Assembly: GCF_000242615.2 (NCBI RefSeq)
Contig: NZ_KI912268.1
Location: 263,229-327,228, forward strand
Direction: 5' to 3'
Length of the DNA stretch: 64,000 nt
From: Holophaga foetida DSM 6591
GTDB lineage: Bacteria > Acidobacteriota > Holophagae > Holophagales > Holophagaceae
Below the pieces are notes generated by a model. It ran no database searches, was not told the DNA's origin, and saw only the letters and a program-made list of their open reading frames with translations. This document shows, one piece after another, positions 30,964 to 43,781 of the stretch. Numbering within the stretch: position 1 is the first letter of the stretch; the number at the start of each line of letters is the position of its first letter. The position numbers and the translations under genes are program-made.

Positions 30964-33900
30964 CTAGTTGCCGCTCACGCGGGTCTTGTCGTTCTTGTTC
31001 AGCTCGAAGGCGGCCATGATGGCTTCCTCGCCGCTGAGACCCTTGGCGGCGACCTCCTCGAAGGCCTCCAGCATGCGCTTGTAGTCCTTGGGCATGACCT
31101 TGACGAACTTGGACAGCGATTTGTCCCAGTCCGCCAGGAGCCGCTGGGCTACGGCGCTCTTGGTGGCCGTGTAGTGCTTCTCGACCAGGGCCTTGAGCTC
31201 TTCGGCATCCTTGCCTTCCACAGGTTCCAGGCTGACCATCTCCTGGTTGCAGTGGATGGGGAAGCTGCCCTTCTCGTCCAGCACGTAGGCGACGCCGCCG
31301 GACATGCCCGCCGCGAAGTTGCGTCCGGTGCGTCCCAGGACCACGACGCGGCCTCCGGTCATGTATTCGCAGCCGTGGTCGCCCACGCCCTCGACCACGG
31401 CGGTGACGCCGCTGTTGCGCACGCAGAAGCGCTCACCGGCCATGCCGCGGATGAAGGCTTCGCCGTAGGTTGCGCCGTAGAATGCGACGTTGCCGACGAT
31501 GATGTTCTCCTCGGCCACGAAGGTGGTGCCCTCCATGGGATAGACGACGATCTTGCCGCCCGAAAGGCCCTTGCCAAGGTAGTCGTTGGAGTCGCCTTCC
31601 AGGGTCATGGAGAGGCCCTTGGGGACGAAGGCGGCAAAGCTCTGACCCGCGGAGCCCTTGAAGTGGAGCTGGATGGTGTCCTCGGGCAGGCCCTCAGCAC
31701 CATACTTGCGGGTGATTTCGCTGCCCAGCATGGTGCCGACCACGCGGTTCAGGCTGCGGATGGGAAGGGTGGCGCTGACCTTTTCGCCGCGCTCCAGGGC
31801 TGGCTTGGCCAGATCCAGGAGCACTTGGTAGTCCAGGGTCTGCTCCATGCCGTGGTCCTGCTTCTTGGTGCAGCGCACGGGCACGTCATCGCCCATGTCG
31901 GGGCGGTAGAGGAGCTCGGAGTAGTCCAGGCCCTGGGCCTTCCAGTGCGAGATGGCCTCGCGCATCTCCAGCCTGTCGGAGCGGCCCACCATCTCGTCGA
32001 TGGTGCGGAAGCCGAGCTGGGCCATGATCTCTCGCATCTCCTGGGCGATGAAGGTCAGGAAGTTGATGATGTATTCGGGCTTGCCCTTGAAGTTCTTGCG
32101 CAGCTCGGGGTTCTGGGTGGCGACGCCCACTTCGCAGGTGTCCAGGTGGCAGGCGCGCAGCAGCACGCAGCCCATGGTCACCAGGAGGGTGGTGGCGAAG
32201 CCGTATTCCTCGGCGCCCAGGAGGGCGGCGACGACAACATCGCGGCCGGTCTTGAGCTGGCCGTCGGTCTCCACCACGATGCGGTCGCGCAGGTTGTTGA
32301 GTACCAGGGTCTGATGGGTCTCGGCAAGGCCGAGCTCCCAGGGGAGGCCGGTGTGCTTGATGCTGCTGACGGGGGAGGCACCGGTGCCGCCATCGTAGCC
32401 GCTGATGAGGACCACATCCGCATGGGCCTTGGCAACGCCGGCGGCGATGGTTCCCACGCCGATCTCGGACACCAGCTTGACGTTGATCCTGGCCTCGCGG
32501 TTGGCGTTCTTGAGGTCGTAGATCAGTTCGGCCAAGTCCTCGATGGAGTAGATGTCATGGTGGGGCGGGGGGGAGATCAGGCCGACGCCGGGCGTGGAGT
32601 GACGTTCCTTGGCCACCCAGGGGTAGACCTTGCGGCCCGGGAGCTGGCCGCCCTCGCCGGGCTTGGCGCCCTGGGCGAGCTTGATCTGGAGTTCCTTGGC
32701 GCTCATGAGGTAGTCGCTGGTGACGCCGAAGCGGCCGGAGGCCACCTGCTTGATGGCGCTGCACTTGGAATCGCCGTTGGGCAGGGGCTTGAAGCGCCCG
32801 GGATCCTCGCCGCCCTCACCGGAGTTGCTCTTGCCACCCAGGCGATTCATGGCGATGGCGATGGTCTCGTGGGCTTCCTTGCTGATGGAGCCGAAGCTCA
32901 TGGCGCCGCTCTTGAAGCGCTTGACGATGGCTTCCACCGGCTCGACTTCCTCAAGGGGGAGGGGCTGGTTGGCGAGCTTGAACTCGAAGAGGCCACGGAT
33001 GGTCTTCAGGCTCGTGTCCTGCTCGTTGATCGCCTTCGAATACTGCTTGAAGGCACTGTAGTCCCCGTTCCAGCAGGACTGCTGGAGGGTGTAGATGGTC
33101 TCGGGGTTCCAGAGGTGGTATTCACCCTCCTTCCGCCACTGATACTCGCCGCCGATGACCAGGGTCTGCTCGGCATTGGTGGGGTAGGGGGGGAAGCCTG
33201 CCTCGTGGCGCATCTGGGCTTCCTGGGCGATGACATCCAGGTCCACGCCGCCAATGCGGGAAGGGGTCCAGGTGAAGTATTTGTCGATGACGCTCTGGTG
33301 GATGCCCACGGCCTCGAAGATCTGGGCGCCGCAGTAGCTCTGGATCGTGGAGATGCCCATCTTGGAGAGGGTCTTGACCACGCCCTTGATGGCTGCCTTG
33401 ACGTAGTTCTTGTAACCCTTCTCGCGGTCCACGGTCATGATCTGGCCCATCAGGATCATGTTGTCGATGGACTCGTAGGCCAGGTAGGGATTGACGGCGG
33501 TGGCACCGTAGCCGATGAGGGCCGCGAAGTGGTGGACCTCGCGGGGCTCGCCGCTTTCGACGATGAGGCCGATGCGGGTGCGGGTGCCGTTCTGGACCAG
33601 GTGGTGGTGCAGACCGGAGAGGGCCAGGAGGGCCGGGATGGGGGCGTGGGTGCTGTCCATCTCACGGTCGGAGAGGACGATGATGTTGATGCCCCGGGCG
33701 ATGGCAGCGTCCGCCGCGGCGTAGAGTTCCTCCATGCCCAGGGCCATGCCCTTGGCACCGGACCCGGCCTTGTAAAGGAAGGGCAGGGTGGTGGTGACGA
33801 AGCCGGGAATCTTGGAGGAGCGGATCTGGGCCAGTTCCTCGTTGGTGAGGATGGGGTAGTCCAGGCGCAGCTGATGGCAGTTCTGGGGGCTGGGCTTCAG

Positions 33901-35631
33901 CAGATCGCTGTCGGCGCCGACCATCACCTCGGTGGCGATGATGAGTTCCTCGCGGATGGCGTCGATGGGGGGGTTGGTGACCTGGGCGAAGAGCTGCTTG
34001 AAGTAGTTGTAGAGGAGCTTGGGCTTGTTGGAGAAGACCGCCAGGGGGGTGTCGGTGCCCATGGCGCCGATGGGCTCAATGGCGTTCTCGGCCATGGGGG
34101 CCAGGATGAGGCGCAGATCTTCGTCGGTGTAGCCGAAGGCCCGCTGGCGCTTGATGATGGTTTCGTAGTCGGTCTTGGGCAGCTGGTCGGCCTTGGCCTG
34201 GGGCAGATCCTCCAGGCGCACCTGGTACTTGTTCAGCCAATCGCGGTAGGGGTGCTCGGTGGCGATCTGGCGCTTGATCTCCTGGTCGCTGATGATGCGC
34301 TTCTGCTCGGTGTCCACCAGGAGCATGCGGCCCGGCTCGAGGCGGCCCAGCTGCTCGATGTTCTCAGGGGCGATGGGCAGGACGCCCACTTCGGAGGCCA
34401 GGATGAGCTGGTTGTCCTTGGTGACGTAGTAGCGGGCCGGGCGCAGTCCGTTGCGGTCCAGCATGGCGCCGACCACGGTGCCGTCGGTGAAGCCCATGGC
34501 GGCGGGGCCGTCCCAGGGTTCCATCAGGTGGGCGTGGTACTCGTAGAAGGCCTTCTTGTCGTCGTCCATGGTCTCGTGACGGGACCATGGCTCGGGGATC
34601 ATCATCATCATGGCGTGGGGCAGGGGGCGGCCCGCCAGCACCAGGAACTCCAGACAGTTGTCGAACATCGCCGAGTCGCTGCCATCGGGCTGGATGATGG
34701 GAAGGATCTTGGCCATATCGTCGCCGAAGATCTCGGACTCCAGGGACTTCTCCTGGGCGCGGATCCAGTTGATGTTGCCGCGCAGGGTGTTGATCTCGCC
34801 GTTGTGGATGATGTAACGGTACGGGTGGGCGCGCTCCCAGCTGGGGAAGGTGTTGGTGCTGAAGCGGGAGTGGACCAGGGCCAGGGCGCTTTCCACATCG
34901 GGATCGGCGAGGTCGGTGAAGTAGCCGGTCACCTGATCAGAGACGAACTGCCCCTTGTAGATGATGGTCTTGTAGGAAAGGCTGGAGACGTAGAAGTATT
35001 CGCCGCTGGTGAGGTTGCTTCCGTAGCGGATCTCGTTCTCGGCACGCTTGCGGATGACGTAGAGTTTGCGCTCGAACTCCATGGGATCCGTGATCTTGGG
35101 GTTGCGGGCGATGAAGACTTGGCGCTGGCGGGGTTCGCTGCGCTTGGCCGTCTCTCCCAGGTCCGAGTTGTCCGTGCTCATGGAGAGCCAGCCCAGGACC
35201 TTCTGGCCCTCGGCGGCGACGATCTTCTCGAAGTGGATCTCGATGGCGCGCTGATGAGCCACATCGGGGGGCATGAAGATGACGCCCACGCCGTATTCAC
35301 CGGGCTCCGGGAGCTTGAAGCCCTTCTTGTCGGCCTTCTTCTGGAAGAACTTATGGGGGATCTGGATCATGATGCCGGCGCCGTCGCCGGAGTTGGGCTC
35401 CGAACCACGGGCACCGCGATGGGTGAGGTTCGTCAGGACCGTGAGGGCCTGCTCTACGATCCGGTGATCCTTTTTCCCATCGATATTGACGACGACGCCC
35501 ATGCCGCAGGCATCGTGTTCGAACCTGGGGTCGTAGAGGCCCTGCTTGGGGGGGAGACCGGCGGGCTTGGTGGTGGCAGCATTGGTGTTCATGGCATCCT
35601 CAGCGTGATTCGCGTGTCCTGGGTGTTTCAT
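30964..35631 (-). CDS. gltB: Glutamate synthase, large (alpha) subunit
   Basis: 1555 residues, close to the usual 1500. It has an N-terminal glutaminase with catalytic Cys42 in [14 protein letters not shown] (to be exposed by propeptide removal), a central domain, an FMN/Fe-S synthase domain ([56 protein letters not shown]) and the C-terminal beta-helix GXGXG domain. ATG 35631 overlaps the stop of the upstream peptidase gene as ATGA and has GGAGG eight bases away. A second start at 35592 with GAGGA would give a shorter propeptide. It works with GltD in ammonia assimilation and leads into the leuA-leuB genes. Confidence 0.97.
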   Translation of the reverse strand: MKHPGHANHAEDAMNTNAATTKPAGLPPKQGLYDPRFEHDACGMGVVVNIDGKKDHRIVEQALTVLTNLTHRGARGSEPNSGDGAGIMIQIPHKFFQKKADKKGFKLPEPGEYGVGVIFMPPDVAHQRAIEIHFEKIVAAEGQKVLGWLSMSTDNSDLGETAKRSEPRQRQVFIARNPKITDPMEFERKLYVIRKRAENEIRYGSNLTSGEYFYVSSLSYKTIIYKGQFVSDQVTGYFTDLADPDVESALALVHSRFSTNTFPSWERAHPYRYIIHNGEINTLRGNINWIRAQEKSLESEIFGDDMAKILPIIQPDGSDSAMFDNCLEFLVLAGRPLPHAMMMMIPEPWSRHETMDDDKKAFYEYHAHLMEPWDGPAAMGFTDGTVVGAMLDRNGLRPARYYVTKDNQLILASEVGVLPIAPENIEQLGRLEPGRMLLVDTEQKRIISDQEIKRQIATEHPYRDWLNKYQVRLEDLPQAKADQLPKTDYETIIKRQRAFGYTDEDLRLILAPMAENAIEPIGAMGTDTPLAVFSNKPKLLYNYFKQLFAQVTNPPIDAIREELIIATEVMVGADSDLLKPSPQNCHQLRLDYPILTNEELAQIRSSKIPGFVTTTLPFLYKAGSGAKGMALGMEELYAAADAAIARGINIIVLSDREMDSTHAPIPALLALSGLHHHLVQNGTRTRIGLIVESGEPREVHHFAALIGYGATAVNPYLAYESIDNMILMGQIMTVDREKGYKNYVKAAIKGVVKTLSKMGISTIQSYCGAQIFEAVGIHQSVIDKYFTWTPSRIGGVDLDVIAQEAQMRHEAGFPPYPTNAEQTLVIGGEYQWRKEGEYHLWNPETIYTLQQSCWNGDYSAFKQYSKAINEQDTSLKTIRGLFEFKLANQPLPLEEVEPVEAIVKRFKSGAMSFGSISKEAHETIAIAMNRLGGKSNSGEGGEDPGRFKPLPNGDSKCSAIKQVASGRFGVTSDYLMSAKELQIKLAQGAKPGEGGQLPGRKVYPWVAKERHSTPGVGLISPPPHHDIYSIEDLAELIYDLKNANREARINVKLVSEIGVGTIAAGVAKAHADVVLISGYDGGTGASPVSSIKHTGLPWELGLAETHQTLVLNNLRDRIVVETDGQLKTGRDVVVAALLGAEEYGFATTLLVTMGCVLLRACHLDTCEVGVATQNPELRKNFKGKPEYIINFLTFIAQEMREIMAQLGFRTIDEMVGRSDRLEMREAISHWKAQGLDYSELLYRPDMGDDVPVRCTKKQDHGMEQTLDYQVLLDLAKPALERGEKVSATLPIRSLNRVVGTMLGSEITRKYGAEGLPEDTIQLHFKGSAGQSFAAFVPKGLSMTLEGDSNDYLGKGLSGGKIVVYPMEGTTFVAEENIIVGNVAFYGATYGEAFIRGMAGERFCVRNSGVTAVVEGVGDHGCEYMTGGRVVVLGRTGRNFAAGMSGGVAYVLDEKGSFPIHCNQEMVSLEPVEGKDAEELKALVEKHYTATKSAVAQRLLADWDKSLSKFVKVMPKDYKRMLEAFEEVAAKGLSGEEAIMAAFELNKNDKTRVSGN

Positions 35632-36674
35632 GGCTGGTCCTCCATAAAGTGCGAGGCAAGTCTGAGGTTGAGCTCTATGCCTGCGGTCAAGTCTTCAAGG
35701 TCGATGTGTTCGTCGTCGGTGTGGGCCACCCGGATGCTGCCCGGTCCCGCCAGCACTACTGTCTGATCGGGGATCAGTTTGCGGAGCCGGGGTGCGTCGG
35801 ATCCGAAGGGCATGGGGGCGTGTTCGAAGCCGGGGATCTCAGGGTAGCGGTCCCAGGGTTCCGAAAGGATGGATTCCACAGAAGCGCCCTCGGGCTGGAA
35901 GCCCATGAGCGACTCCCAGAATGTAGTGCCGGGCACCGTGCGCGCCAGGATGCGGGCCTCGGCATGGGCCGGGACCACGTTGACAGCCTCCCCGCCTTGG
36001 ATGGTCCCGAGATTCCAAACCTCGGGCCCCAGCTGCGGATCCACCGGGCCGGGCCGGGCCTGGATGCTCTGGATCCAGCTGAAGAGGTCCAGGATGGCAC
36101 TGCGCCCCAACTCAGGGCTGCCGCTGTGGGCTGCCTGTCCTTTGCAGCAGAGCACCACGCTCTCCAGCCCGCGCTGACCCGTGCCGAGCTTCAGCTCGGT
36201 GGGTTCGCCATTGATCAGGGCGCGGCACTGCAGGAAACGATCCCTCCAGCGAAGGGCGTCCTGGGCCCCGAGGCTATCGGTCTCCTCCCCGGCCACACCC
36301 AGCCAGGCAAAGCCGGTCTTGCCCTGGGCCAGGAGCGTTTCGATGGCCAGGAGCTGGGCCACGATCTGGCCCTTGGCGTCGCAGGCGCCCCGCCCGTAGA
36401 CCCGGTTCCCCTCGACCCGCACCGGGAGGAAAGGGGGCACCGTGTCGAGATGGGTCGAGAAAAGGACCTTGGGTTCGCCCCAGGTGGCCAGTACGTTGCA
36501 TCGTCCGCGGACAGGCTCCCGGACTTCGACGGCAGCTCCCAGGCGTTCCAGCATGGGGAGCAGGGGCTTCAGGATCCCTGACTCCTTGCCGGAGGGGGAT
36601 TCCTGGGCGCAGAGCTCCACCAGCATGGCCAGTGCCATGGAGGTCTGAGCGTGCTGGGGGTTGGGTGATTCCAC
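35628..36674 (-). CDS. M20-family metallopeptidase/deacylase (ArgE/DapE-like)
   Basis: 348 residues of the M20 zinc hydrolase family. Visible zinc-site motifs are STHLDTVPP (His-Asp), [10 protein letters not shown] (Asp), the catalytic Glu pair in GVAGEETDS, and a C-terminal HTDDEHI. Family members remove acyl groups from acetylornithine, succinyl-DAP, acetyl-citrulline or acetyl-lysine, or cleave dipeptides; motifs alone do not decide. The start is GTG 36674 with AGGAGG six bases upstream. Its stop overlaps the gltB start, so the two are translationally coupled. An amino-acid deacylase making a glutamate-family amino acid would suit the gltBD context, but this is inference. Confidence 0.88.
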   Translation of the reverse strand: MESPNPQHAQTSMALAMLVELCAQESPSGKESGILKPLLPMLERLGAAVEVREPVRGRCNVLATWGEPKVLFSTHLDTVPPFLPVRVEGNRVYGRGACDAKGQIVAQLLAIETLLAQGKTGFAWLGVAGEETDSLGAQDALRWRDRFLQCRALINGEPTELKLGTGQRGLESVVLCCKGQAAHSGSPELGRSAILDLFSWIQSIQARPGPVDPQLGPEVWNLGTIQGGEAVNVVPAHAEARILARTVPGTTFWESLMGFQPEGASVESILSEPWDRYPEIPGFEHAPMPFGSDAPRLRKLIPDQTVVLAGPGSIRVAHTDDEHIDLEDLTAGIELNLRLASHFMEDQP

Positions 36675-37058
36675 AAGTGCCTCCTACCGAGGGAAGCCTT
36701 AGAACCAACCCTGGAACCCGATGGGGCCCCCGGTTTACGTCCTCAGGCACTCCGCAACGATTTTGCGCTGCGACAGCCGCCGGGTGTTAGCCCGAACGTC
36801 CAGGACACACGCTGATGACACGTCTGCCCTTCGGCGATCCACCCCTTTCGACTCCGCTCATTGGGCTCATCACCCTCCTGGAATCTACTGATGGGGATCG
36901 CTCCTCCATCGGTTTCTTAACCATGACAAAATTGAGCGGATTTGACAAGTGGCAACGGGATTCTGGATACGAAAAGATCCTGCCCGTTTTTTTGTTACCG
37001 TAATAAAAAAACGAGGGGGCAGTCAGCTGCCCCCTCGTCCAGTGATCAGAAACCTGGA
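36675..37058. other. Intergenic region: leader of the peptidase-gltBD run and hppA terminator
   Basis: No credible gene. Bases 37004-37038 hold the hppA terminator. The rest is upstream of the minus-strand peptidase-gltB run. It has several candidate hairpins: GATGG/CCATC at about 36891-36911, CGGG/CCCG at 36781-36794 and CGCA/TGCG at 36753-36772. The last two lie inside a GTCCT/AGGAC closing pair (36739-36743 with 36802-36806). This may be a structured 5' leader. I do not recognise a known riboswitch and find no clear promoter boxes. Confidence 0.4.
37004..37038 (-). terminator. Rho-independent terminator after hppA
   Basis: ACGAGGGGGCAG (37011-37022) and CTGCCCCCTCGT (37027-37038) form a perfect 12-bp stem. 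On the minus strand a seven-T run (37004-37010) follows. It lies 20 bases after the hppA stop codon. Confidence 0.96.
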
Positions 37059-39614
<2,556 letters not shown>

Positions 39615-39818
39615 GGATATTCCCCCTTATTGGTGAATGGATCTGCGTAGCAGAAGGATGTGAAGGATTGATGATTCAAGGAGTGACTGAGCCCCGCCGA
39701 GGCAGGGTAGGAACAAGATGCCGGGTACGCAGCGAACCCAAATGGAATTCCGGAAGAAGATTGCGCTGCGGCTAACCCGTTAACTTTGCCAAAACAAGGC
39801 CATTATGGCAAGCCTGGA

Positions 39819-40100
39819 TCAGCGATAACGGCACAGATATGCGGTATCCACGGGGACCTTGAGCTGGAACTTGACCTTGGCAGCCACCTCGAAAGATGAG
39901 CCGGGGAGGTAGTCCTGCCACTTGTCTTCGCCGGGGAGCTTGACGGTGAGCTGGCCTGCGACCACGGTCATGATTTCTACACAATCCGTGCCGAATTCGT
40001 ATTCCCCCTTCGCCATGACGCCCACTGTGGCGCGCCCCTCCTTCTCCTGGAGGGCGATGGACTTCACGGTTCCGTTGAAGTATTCGTTGACCTGAAGCAT
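39819..40100 (-). CDS. ppnP: Pyrimidine/purine nucleoside phosphorylase (PpnP, cupin type)
   Basis: 93 residues, the full length of the family (former YaiE/DUF1255). It matches the typical start [18 protein letters not shown], the core [33 protein letters not shown] and the end [10 protein letters not shown]. PpnP splits several nucleosides with phosphate into base and ribose-1-phosphate. AAGGA lies upstream of ATG 40100. It is on the same strand as trpB2, separated by a hairpin at 40120-40157. There is no metabolic link that I can see. Confidence 0.92.
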   Translation of the reverse strand: MLQVNEYFNGTVKSIALQEKEGRATVGVMAKGEYEFGTDCVEIMTVVAGQLTVKLPGEDKWQDYLPGSSFEVAAKVKFQLKVPVDTAYLCRYR

Positions 40101-40119
40101 TATGTAATCCTTATCAAGT

Positions 40120-40157
40120 CTTCGCGCTGGAAACCTCGGGAGGCCTCCAGCGCGAAG
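40120..40157 (-). terminator. Hairpin between trpB2 and ppnP
   Basis: CTTCGCGCTGGA (40120-40131) and TCCAGCGCGAAG (40146-40157) form a perfect 12-bp stem directly after the trpB2 stop. There is no strong U-run, so it may terminate weakly or protect the mRNA end. Confidence 0.55.
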
Positions 40158-40171
40158 GGGAAATGGGCGGT

Positions 40172-41551
40172 TCAGCCCTTGATCTCGGGCAGGCTGGCCA
40201 GGGTTTCCGTCAGGGCGTCGTCCGGGAACTCATAGTCCTCAAGCTGGCCGGAGAGATAGCGCTCGTAACTGCTCATGTCGAAGTGGCCATGACCGGTGAG
40301 GTTGAAGACGATGGTCTTGGACAGGCCCTCCTCCTTGCACTTGAGGGCCTCATCGATGGCCGCGCGGATGGCATGGGAAGATTCGGGCGCCGGGAGGATT
40401 CCCTCGGTGCGGGCGAAGAGGACGGCGGCTTCGAAGCTGGGGATCTGGTGGACGCTGCGGGCTTCAATGTGCCCCTCGTGGAGGAGCTGGCTCACCAGGG
40501 GTGAAGCGCCGTGGTAGCGCAGGCCGCCGGCGTGGATGCCGGGGGGCATGAAGTCGTGGCCCAGGGTGAACATCTTCATGATGGGCGTCATCCCGGCGGT
40601 ATCGCCGAAGTCGAATGCGTAGGTCCCCTTGGTGAGGGTGGGGCAGCTGTAAGGCTCCACGGCAATGCAGCGGGCCTTGTTCTGGCCGCGCTCGCCCCGG
40701 AGGTTCTGGCCCACGAAGGGGAAGCAGAGGCCCGCGAAATTGGAGCCGCCGCCGTGGCAGCCGATCACGATGTCGGCCTGATCCTCGAAGACTTCCAGCT
40801 GCTTGATGGTTTCCAGGCCGATGATGGTCTGGTGCAGGGCCACATGGTTCAGCACGGAGCCCAGGGCATACTTGGTGTCGTCCCGCTGGAGGGCCAGTTC
40901 CACGGCCTCGGAGATGGCGATGCCTAGGGAACCCTGGTTGTCCGGATCCTTGGCCAGGATGGAGCGGCCATAGGCGGTCTCCATGCTGGGGCTGGGGATG
41001 ACCTTGGCGCCCCAGGTCTCCATCATCAGGCGGCGGTAGGGCTTCTGGCCGTAGCTCACCTTCACCATGAAGACCTTGATGTCGATGTCGAAGAGGCTGC
41101 CCGCCAGGGAGAGGGCGGAGCCCCACTGGCCCGCACCGGTCTCGGTGGTGATGTACCTGGTGCCTTCCTTCTTGTTGTAGTAGGCCTGGGCCACAGCGGT
41201 GTTGCTCTTGTGGCTGCCGGAGGGGGAGACGCCTTCGTACTTGTAGTAGATGTGGGCGGGAGTATCCAGGGCCTTCTCGAGCTGGGTGGCACGATAGAGC
41301 GGCGAGGGGCGCCAGGACTTGAGGATGTCCTGGACTTCCTCGGGGACGTCGATGTAGCGCTCGGGAGACATCTCCTGCTTGACGATTTCAAGGGGGAAGA
41401 TGGCGGTCATGTCCTCGAGGGACACGGGCTGGTGCGTGCCGGGGTGGAGCACTGCTGCGGGAGGATTGGGCATATCACCCATGACGTTGTACCAGGCCGT
41501 TGGCATGTCCTTTTCGGCCAGGATGATCTTGCGGGGCTTGGATGAAGTCAT
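40172..41551 (-). CDS. Tryptophan synthase beta chain, TrpB2 type
   Basis: 459 residues from ATG 41551 (GAAAGG upstream; a GTG at 41557 is also in frame). A PLP enzyme joining indole and serine to tryptophan. The PLP lysine is K115 in [18 protein letters not shown]. The catalytic Glu lies in [12 protein letters not shown] and the phosphate loop is [11 protein letters not shown]. The long N-terminus ([21 protein letters not shown]) and length mark the TrpB2 class, which often acts without TrpA, possibly salvaging free indole. No other trp gene is nearby, which agrees with a stand-alone role. Confidence 0.93.
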   Translation of the reverse strand: MTSSKPRKIILAEKDMPTAWYNVMGDMPNPPAAVLHPGTHQPVSLEDMTAIFPLEIVKQEMSPERYIDVPEEVQDILKSWRPSPLYRATQLEKALDTPAHIYYKYEGVSPSGSHKSNTAVAQAYYNKKEGTRYITTETGAGQWGSALSLAGSLFDIDIKVFMVKVSYGQKPYRRLMMETWGAKVIPSPSMETAYGRSILAKDPDNQGSLGIAISEAVELALQRDDTKYALGSVLNHVALHQTIIGLETIKQLEVFEDQADIVIGCHGGGSNFAGLCFPFVGQNLRGERGQNKARCIAVEPYSCPTLTKGTYAFDFGDTAGMTPIMKMFTLGHDFMPPGIHAGGLRYHGASPLVSQLLHEGHIEARSVHQIPSFEAAVLFARTEGILPAPESSHAIRAAIDEALKCKEEGLSKTIVFNLTGHGHFDMSSYERYLSGQLEDYEFPDDALTETLASLPEIKG

Positions 41552-41700
41552 GAGCACCTTTCTTTAACTGCTTTGGAAGAATCGAGTGAAGCCTGTCGCC
41601 ATTTTAGCGATCTGCCGCATGGGTGTAAACGATACTAGCTGTTTATTGACTGCGATTCCGTTATCAGGTAAGGCACGTTCGACCGGTCGAAGAATTCTGT

Positions 41701-41742
41701 CTGCAGGAAAAGGGGCCGCTGTGGCGGCCCCTTTTCCTGCAG
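41701..41742 (-). terminator. Terminator after the flavodiiron gene
   Basis: A perfect 19-bp stem (41701-41719 with 41724-41742, loop TGTG) that includes A4/T4 tracts lies nine bases after the flavodiiron protein stop codon. It is between two minus-strand genes. Confidence 0.8.
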
Positions 41743-41751
41743 TATGGCTGG

Positions 41752-42960
41752 CTATTTTGCGCTCGGATTCTTCACGATCTCGGCGAAGGCGTGTCCGAAC
41801 TCGACACAGGCGTTGAGCTCCTCAGCCGAAGGGGTCATGCGGACCTTGATGGGATCCGGTCCCACCTTCATCCGCATGGATAACAGGATGTCCTGGACCG
41901 TCCGGACCGCCTCACCGCTCCAGCCGTAGGATCCGAAGACCGAGGCGGGCTTGCCGCGCATGTTCAGGAAAACCAGGGAGGCCACGAGCTCCAGGATGGG
42001 ATGGGGCACATCGGCGTTCAATGTCGGGGTGCCGATCAGGAAACCGGAGGCCTGCTCGAACTCGTCGATGATGGCTGGGATGCCCTTCTCCACCGCGTTG
42101 ATGAGGATGGGCTTCACCCCGCCTTCCGTGAGTCCCTGGGCCACTTTCCGGGCCATGGCCTCGGTGTTTCCGTAGGCCGAGACATAGACCACCGGTACCC
42201 TGAACTCCTGGGTGCGGTTCAGGATGGAGGCCCGTTCCTCGTAGTAAGCCAGATAGGAGAGGGGATCCTTCCGCAGGATGGGGCCATGGGAGGGGGCGAT
42301 CATGACCGGGTCCAGCTCCCGCACCCGTACGGCGGCCTTCAGGATGTGCTCCTTGTAGGGCCGCATGATGGTGGCGTAGTAGAACTCGAAGGCCTTGCGG
42401 GCGGCTTCCGGGTCCGCCAGTTCATCGTTGAAGTCGACATCGCTGGCGTAATGGGCCCCCAGGAAATCGCAGGTGAAGAGGAGCCGGTCCTCCTTCAGCC
42501 AGGTGAGCATCGTGTCGGGCCAGTGGAGGAAGGGCGCGTCCACGAAGGAGAGAGTCTTGTCTCCCAGTGAAAGCTCTTCGCCGTCCTTCACGATCCGGAA
42601 CCGGTACTCGCGGTTCACCAAGTTGTCCACGAAGGTCTTGGCCGAGCGGGTGAGGAGCACTTCCACATCCGGATGGCGCTGGAGGAGATCCGCCAACGCC
42701 CCGGAGTGGTCCGGTTCGGAGTGGTTGATGATGACGTAGTCGATGGAGGTGACCGGGCAGACTTCCTCGATGTGGCGGAGGAACTCCCCGGCGAAGGGGC
42801 GCTTTACGCAGTCGATGAGGGCGATCTTCTCCGATCCCTTCACCAAGTAGGCGTTGTAGGTGGTTCCGAATTCGGTGGGGATGACGATATCGAAAATCGC
42901 CAGATCCGGATCCTTGACGCCTACGCTATAGACGTCAGGAGCGAGTGTGGTCAAGCCCAT
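41752..42960 (-). CDS. A-type flavodiiron protein (O2/NO reductase)
   Basis: 402 residues: an N-terminal metallo-beta-lactamase-like diiron domain (1-250) and a C-terminal flavodoxin domain with the FMN loop VSAYGNTEAMA. Diiron ligands are in NHSEPDHSG (H80, E82, D84, H85) with a further Asp in TCDFLGAHY and His in APSHGPIL. It reduces O2 to water or NO to N2O in the cytoplasm, receiving electrons from rubredoxin. A rubredoxin gene lies 18 bases upstream in the same operon, supporting the role. It protects oxygen-sensitive enzymes such as the pyruvate oxidoreductase. Confidence 0.95.
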   Translation of the reverse strand: MGLTTLAPDVYSVGVKDPDLAIFDIVIPTEFGTTYNAYLVKGSEKIALIDCVKRPFAGEFLRHIEEVCPVTSIDYVIINHSEPDHSGALADLLQRHPDVEVLLTRSAKTFVDNLVNREYRFRIVKDGEELSLGDKTLSFVDAPFLHWPDTMLTWLKEDRLLFTCDFLGAHYASDVDFNDELADPEAARKAFEFYYATIMRPYKEHILKAAVRVRELDPVMIAPSHGPILRKDPLSYLAYYEERASILNRTQEFRVPVVYVSAYGNTEAMARKVAQGLTEGGVKPILINAVEKGIPAIIDEFEQASGFLIGTPTLNADVPHPILELVASLVFLNMRGKPASVFGSYGWSGEAVRTVQDILLSMRMKVGPDPIKVRMTPSAEELNACVEFGHAFAEIVKNPSAK

Positions 42961-42978
42961 GGGGCGGTCTCCCTCAGA

Positions 42979-43140
42979 TCAGGCTTCCAGTTCGAAATCG
43001 CTCTTGCCCACGCCGCAGAGGGGGCAGACCCAGTCATCCGGGAGGCTTTCAAAGGGGGTTCCGGGGGCAATGCCGCCGTCCGGATCGCCCACTTCAGGGT
43101 CATAGATGTAGTTGCATACGGTGCAGCGCCACTTGGACAT
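42979..43140 (-). CDS. Rubredoxin
   Basis: A 53-residue protein with start ATG 43140, GGAGGA upstream and stop TGA at 42979-42981. The Fe-Cys4 site is complete: C6-x2-C9 ([11 protein letters not shown]) and C39-x2-C42 ([12 protein letters not shown]), with the aromatic residues of the rubredoxin core (Y11, Y13, W37). It donates electrons to the flavodiiron protein encoded 18 bases downstream. The gene is short and easily missed by automatic callers. Confidence 0.97.
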   Translation of the reverse strand: MSKWRCTVCNYIYDPEVGDPDGGIAPGTPFESLPDDWVCPLCGVGKSDFELEA

Positions 43141-43262
43141 GGATTCCTCCGGGAGTGAGTCCGTTCAGTCTGGACGGGTTCACCGCCTCCATCAAGGCTT
43201 GGGACGGTTTGTATTGTGGGATGCCGCAAGTCCGGCGAAGGTTTGTGACAGAAGCCCCTTTG

Positions 43263-43781
43263 TCACCTGTCCGACTCAGGCAGAAGAAACCGGGCAGAGC
43301 TCCGGATGAGCAGAACCACAGCCTGGGCCGCCAACCCCTCACCCCGGCCCGTGAACCCAAGCTTTTCCGTGGTCGTAGCTTTGACGTTCAGGGCCTCCAC
43401 TTCAACTCCGAGGATGGGTGCCACGCGCTCCCGCATGGCTTGGCGGTGGGGCCCTACCTTGGGGCGTTCCCCGATCAGGAGGACATCGGCATTGCCCACC
43501 CGCCATCCAAACCCGTGGAGCTTGGCCATGACGTTCTTCAGGAGTTCTGCGGAATCGGCACCCTTGTAAGCCGCATCAGTGTCCGGGAAATGCTGACCGA
43601 TATCCCCCAGGCCTGCGGCGCCCAGGAGGGCATCCGTGAGGGCGTGGAGCATCACGTCCGCGTCGCTGTGCCCGGCCAGCCCCCGGTCGTGGGGCACCTG
43701 GATGCCCATGAGCACCAGGGGGCGGCCCTCCTCCGGGGCCGAGAATCGGTGTACATCGAAGCCCTGTCCGACCCGGATCAT
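43263..43781 (-). CDS. ispF: 2-C-methyl-D-erythritol 2,4-cyclodiphosphate synthase
   Basis: 172 residues from ATG 43781. It forms the cyclic diphosphate in the MEP isoprenoid pathway using Zn2+. The motifs are GFDVHRF (Asp and His metal ligands), [34 protein letters not shown] and the C-terminal [25 protein letters not shown]. Its ATG overlaps the stop of the histidine kinase gene (ATGA), so it is translated from the same mRNA. Other MEP genes are not in the window. Confidence 0.96.
   Translation of the reverse strand: MIRVGQGFDVHRFSAPEEGRPLVLMGIQVPHDRGLAGHSDADVMLHALTDALLGAAGLGDIGQHFPDTDAAYKGADSAELLKNVMAKLHGFGWRVGNADVLLIGERPKVGPHRQAMRERVAPILGVEVEALNVKATTTEKLGFTGRGEGLAAQAVVLLIRSSARFLLPESDR

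Noticed and set aside
29470-35766. A 2098-residue open frame on the plus strand
   Set aside because: It is antisense to gltD and gltB, is made of Gly/Leu/Val/Asp-biased low-complexity sequence typical of GC-rich shadows, and has no recognisable domain.
36815-36880. CGCCGAAGGGCAG on the minus strand, similar to the core of glycine riboswitches
   Set aside because: The paired conserved blocks (GGAGAG and CTCTCAGG) are missing, and the downstream genes are not glycine genes.
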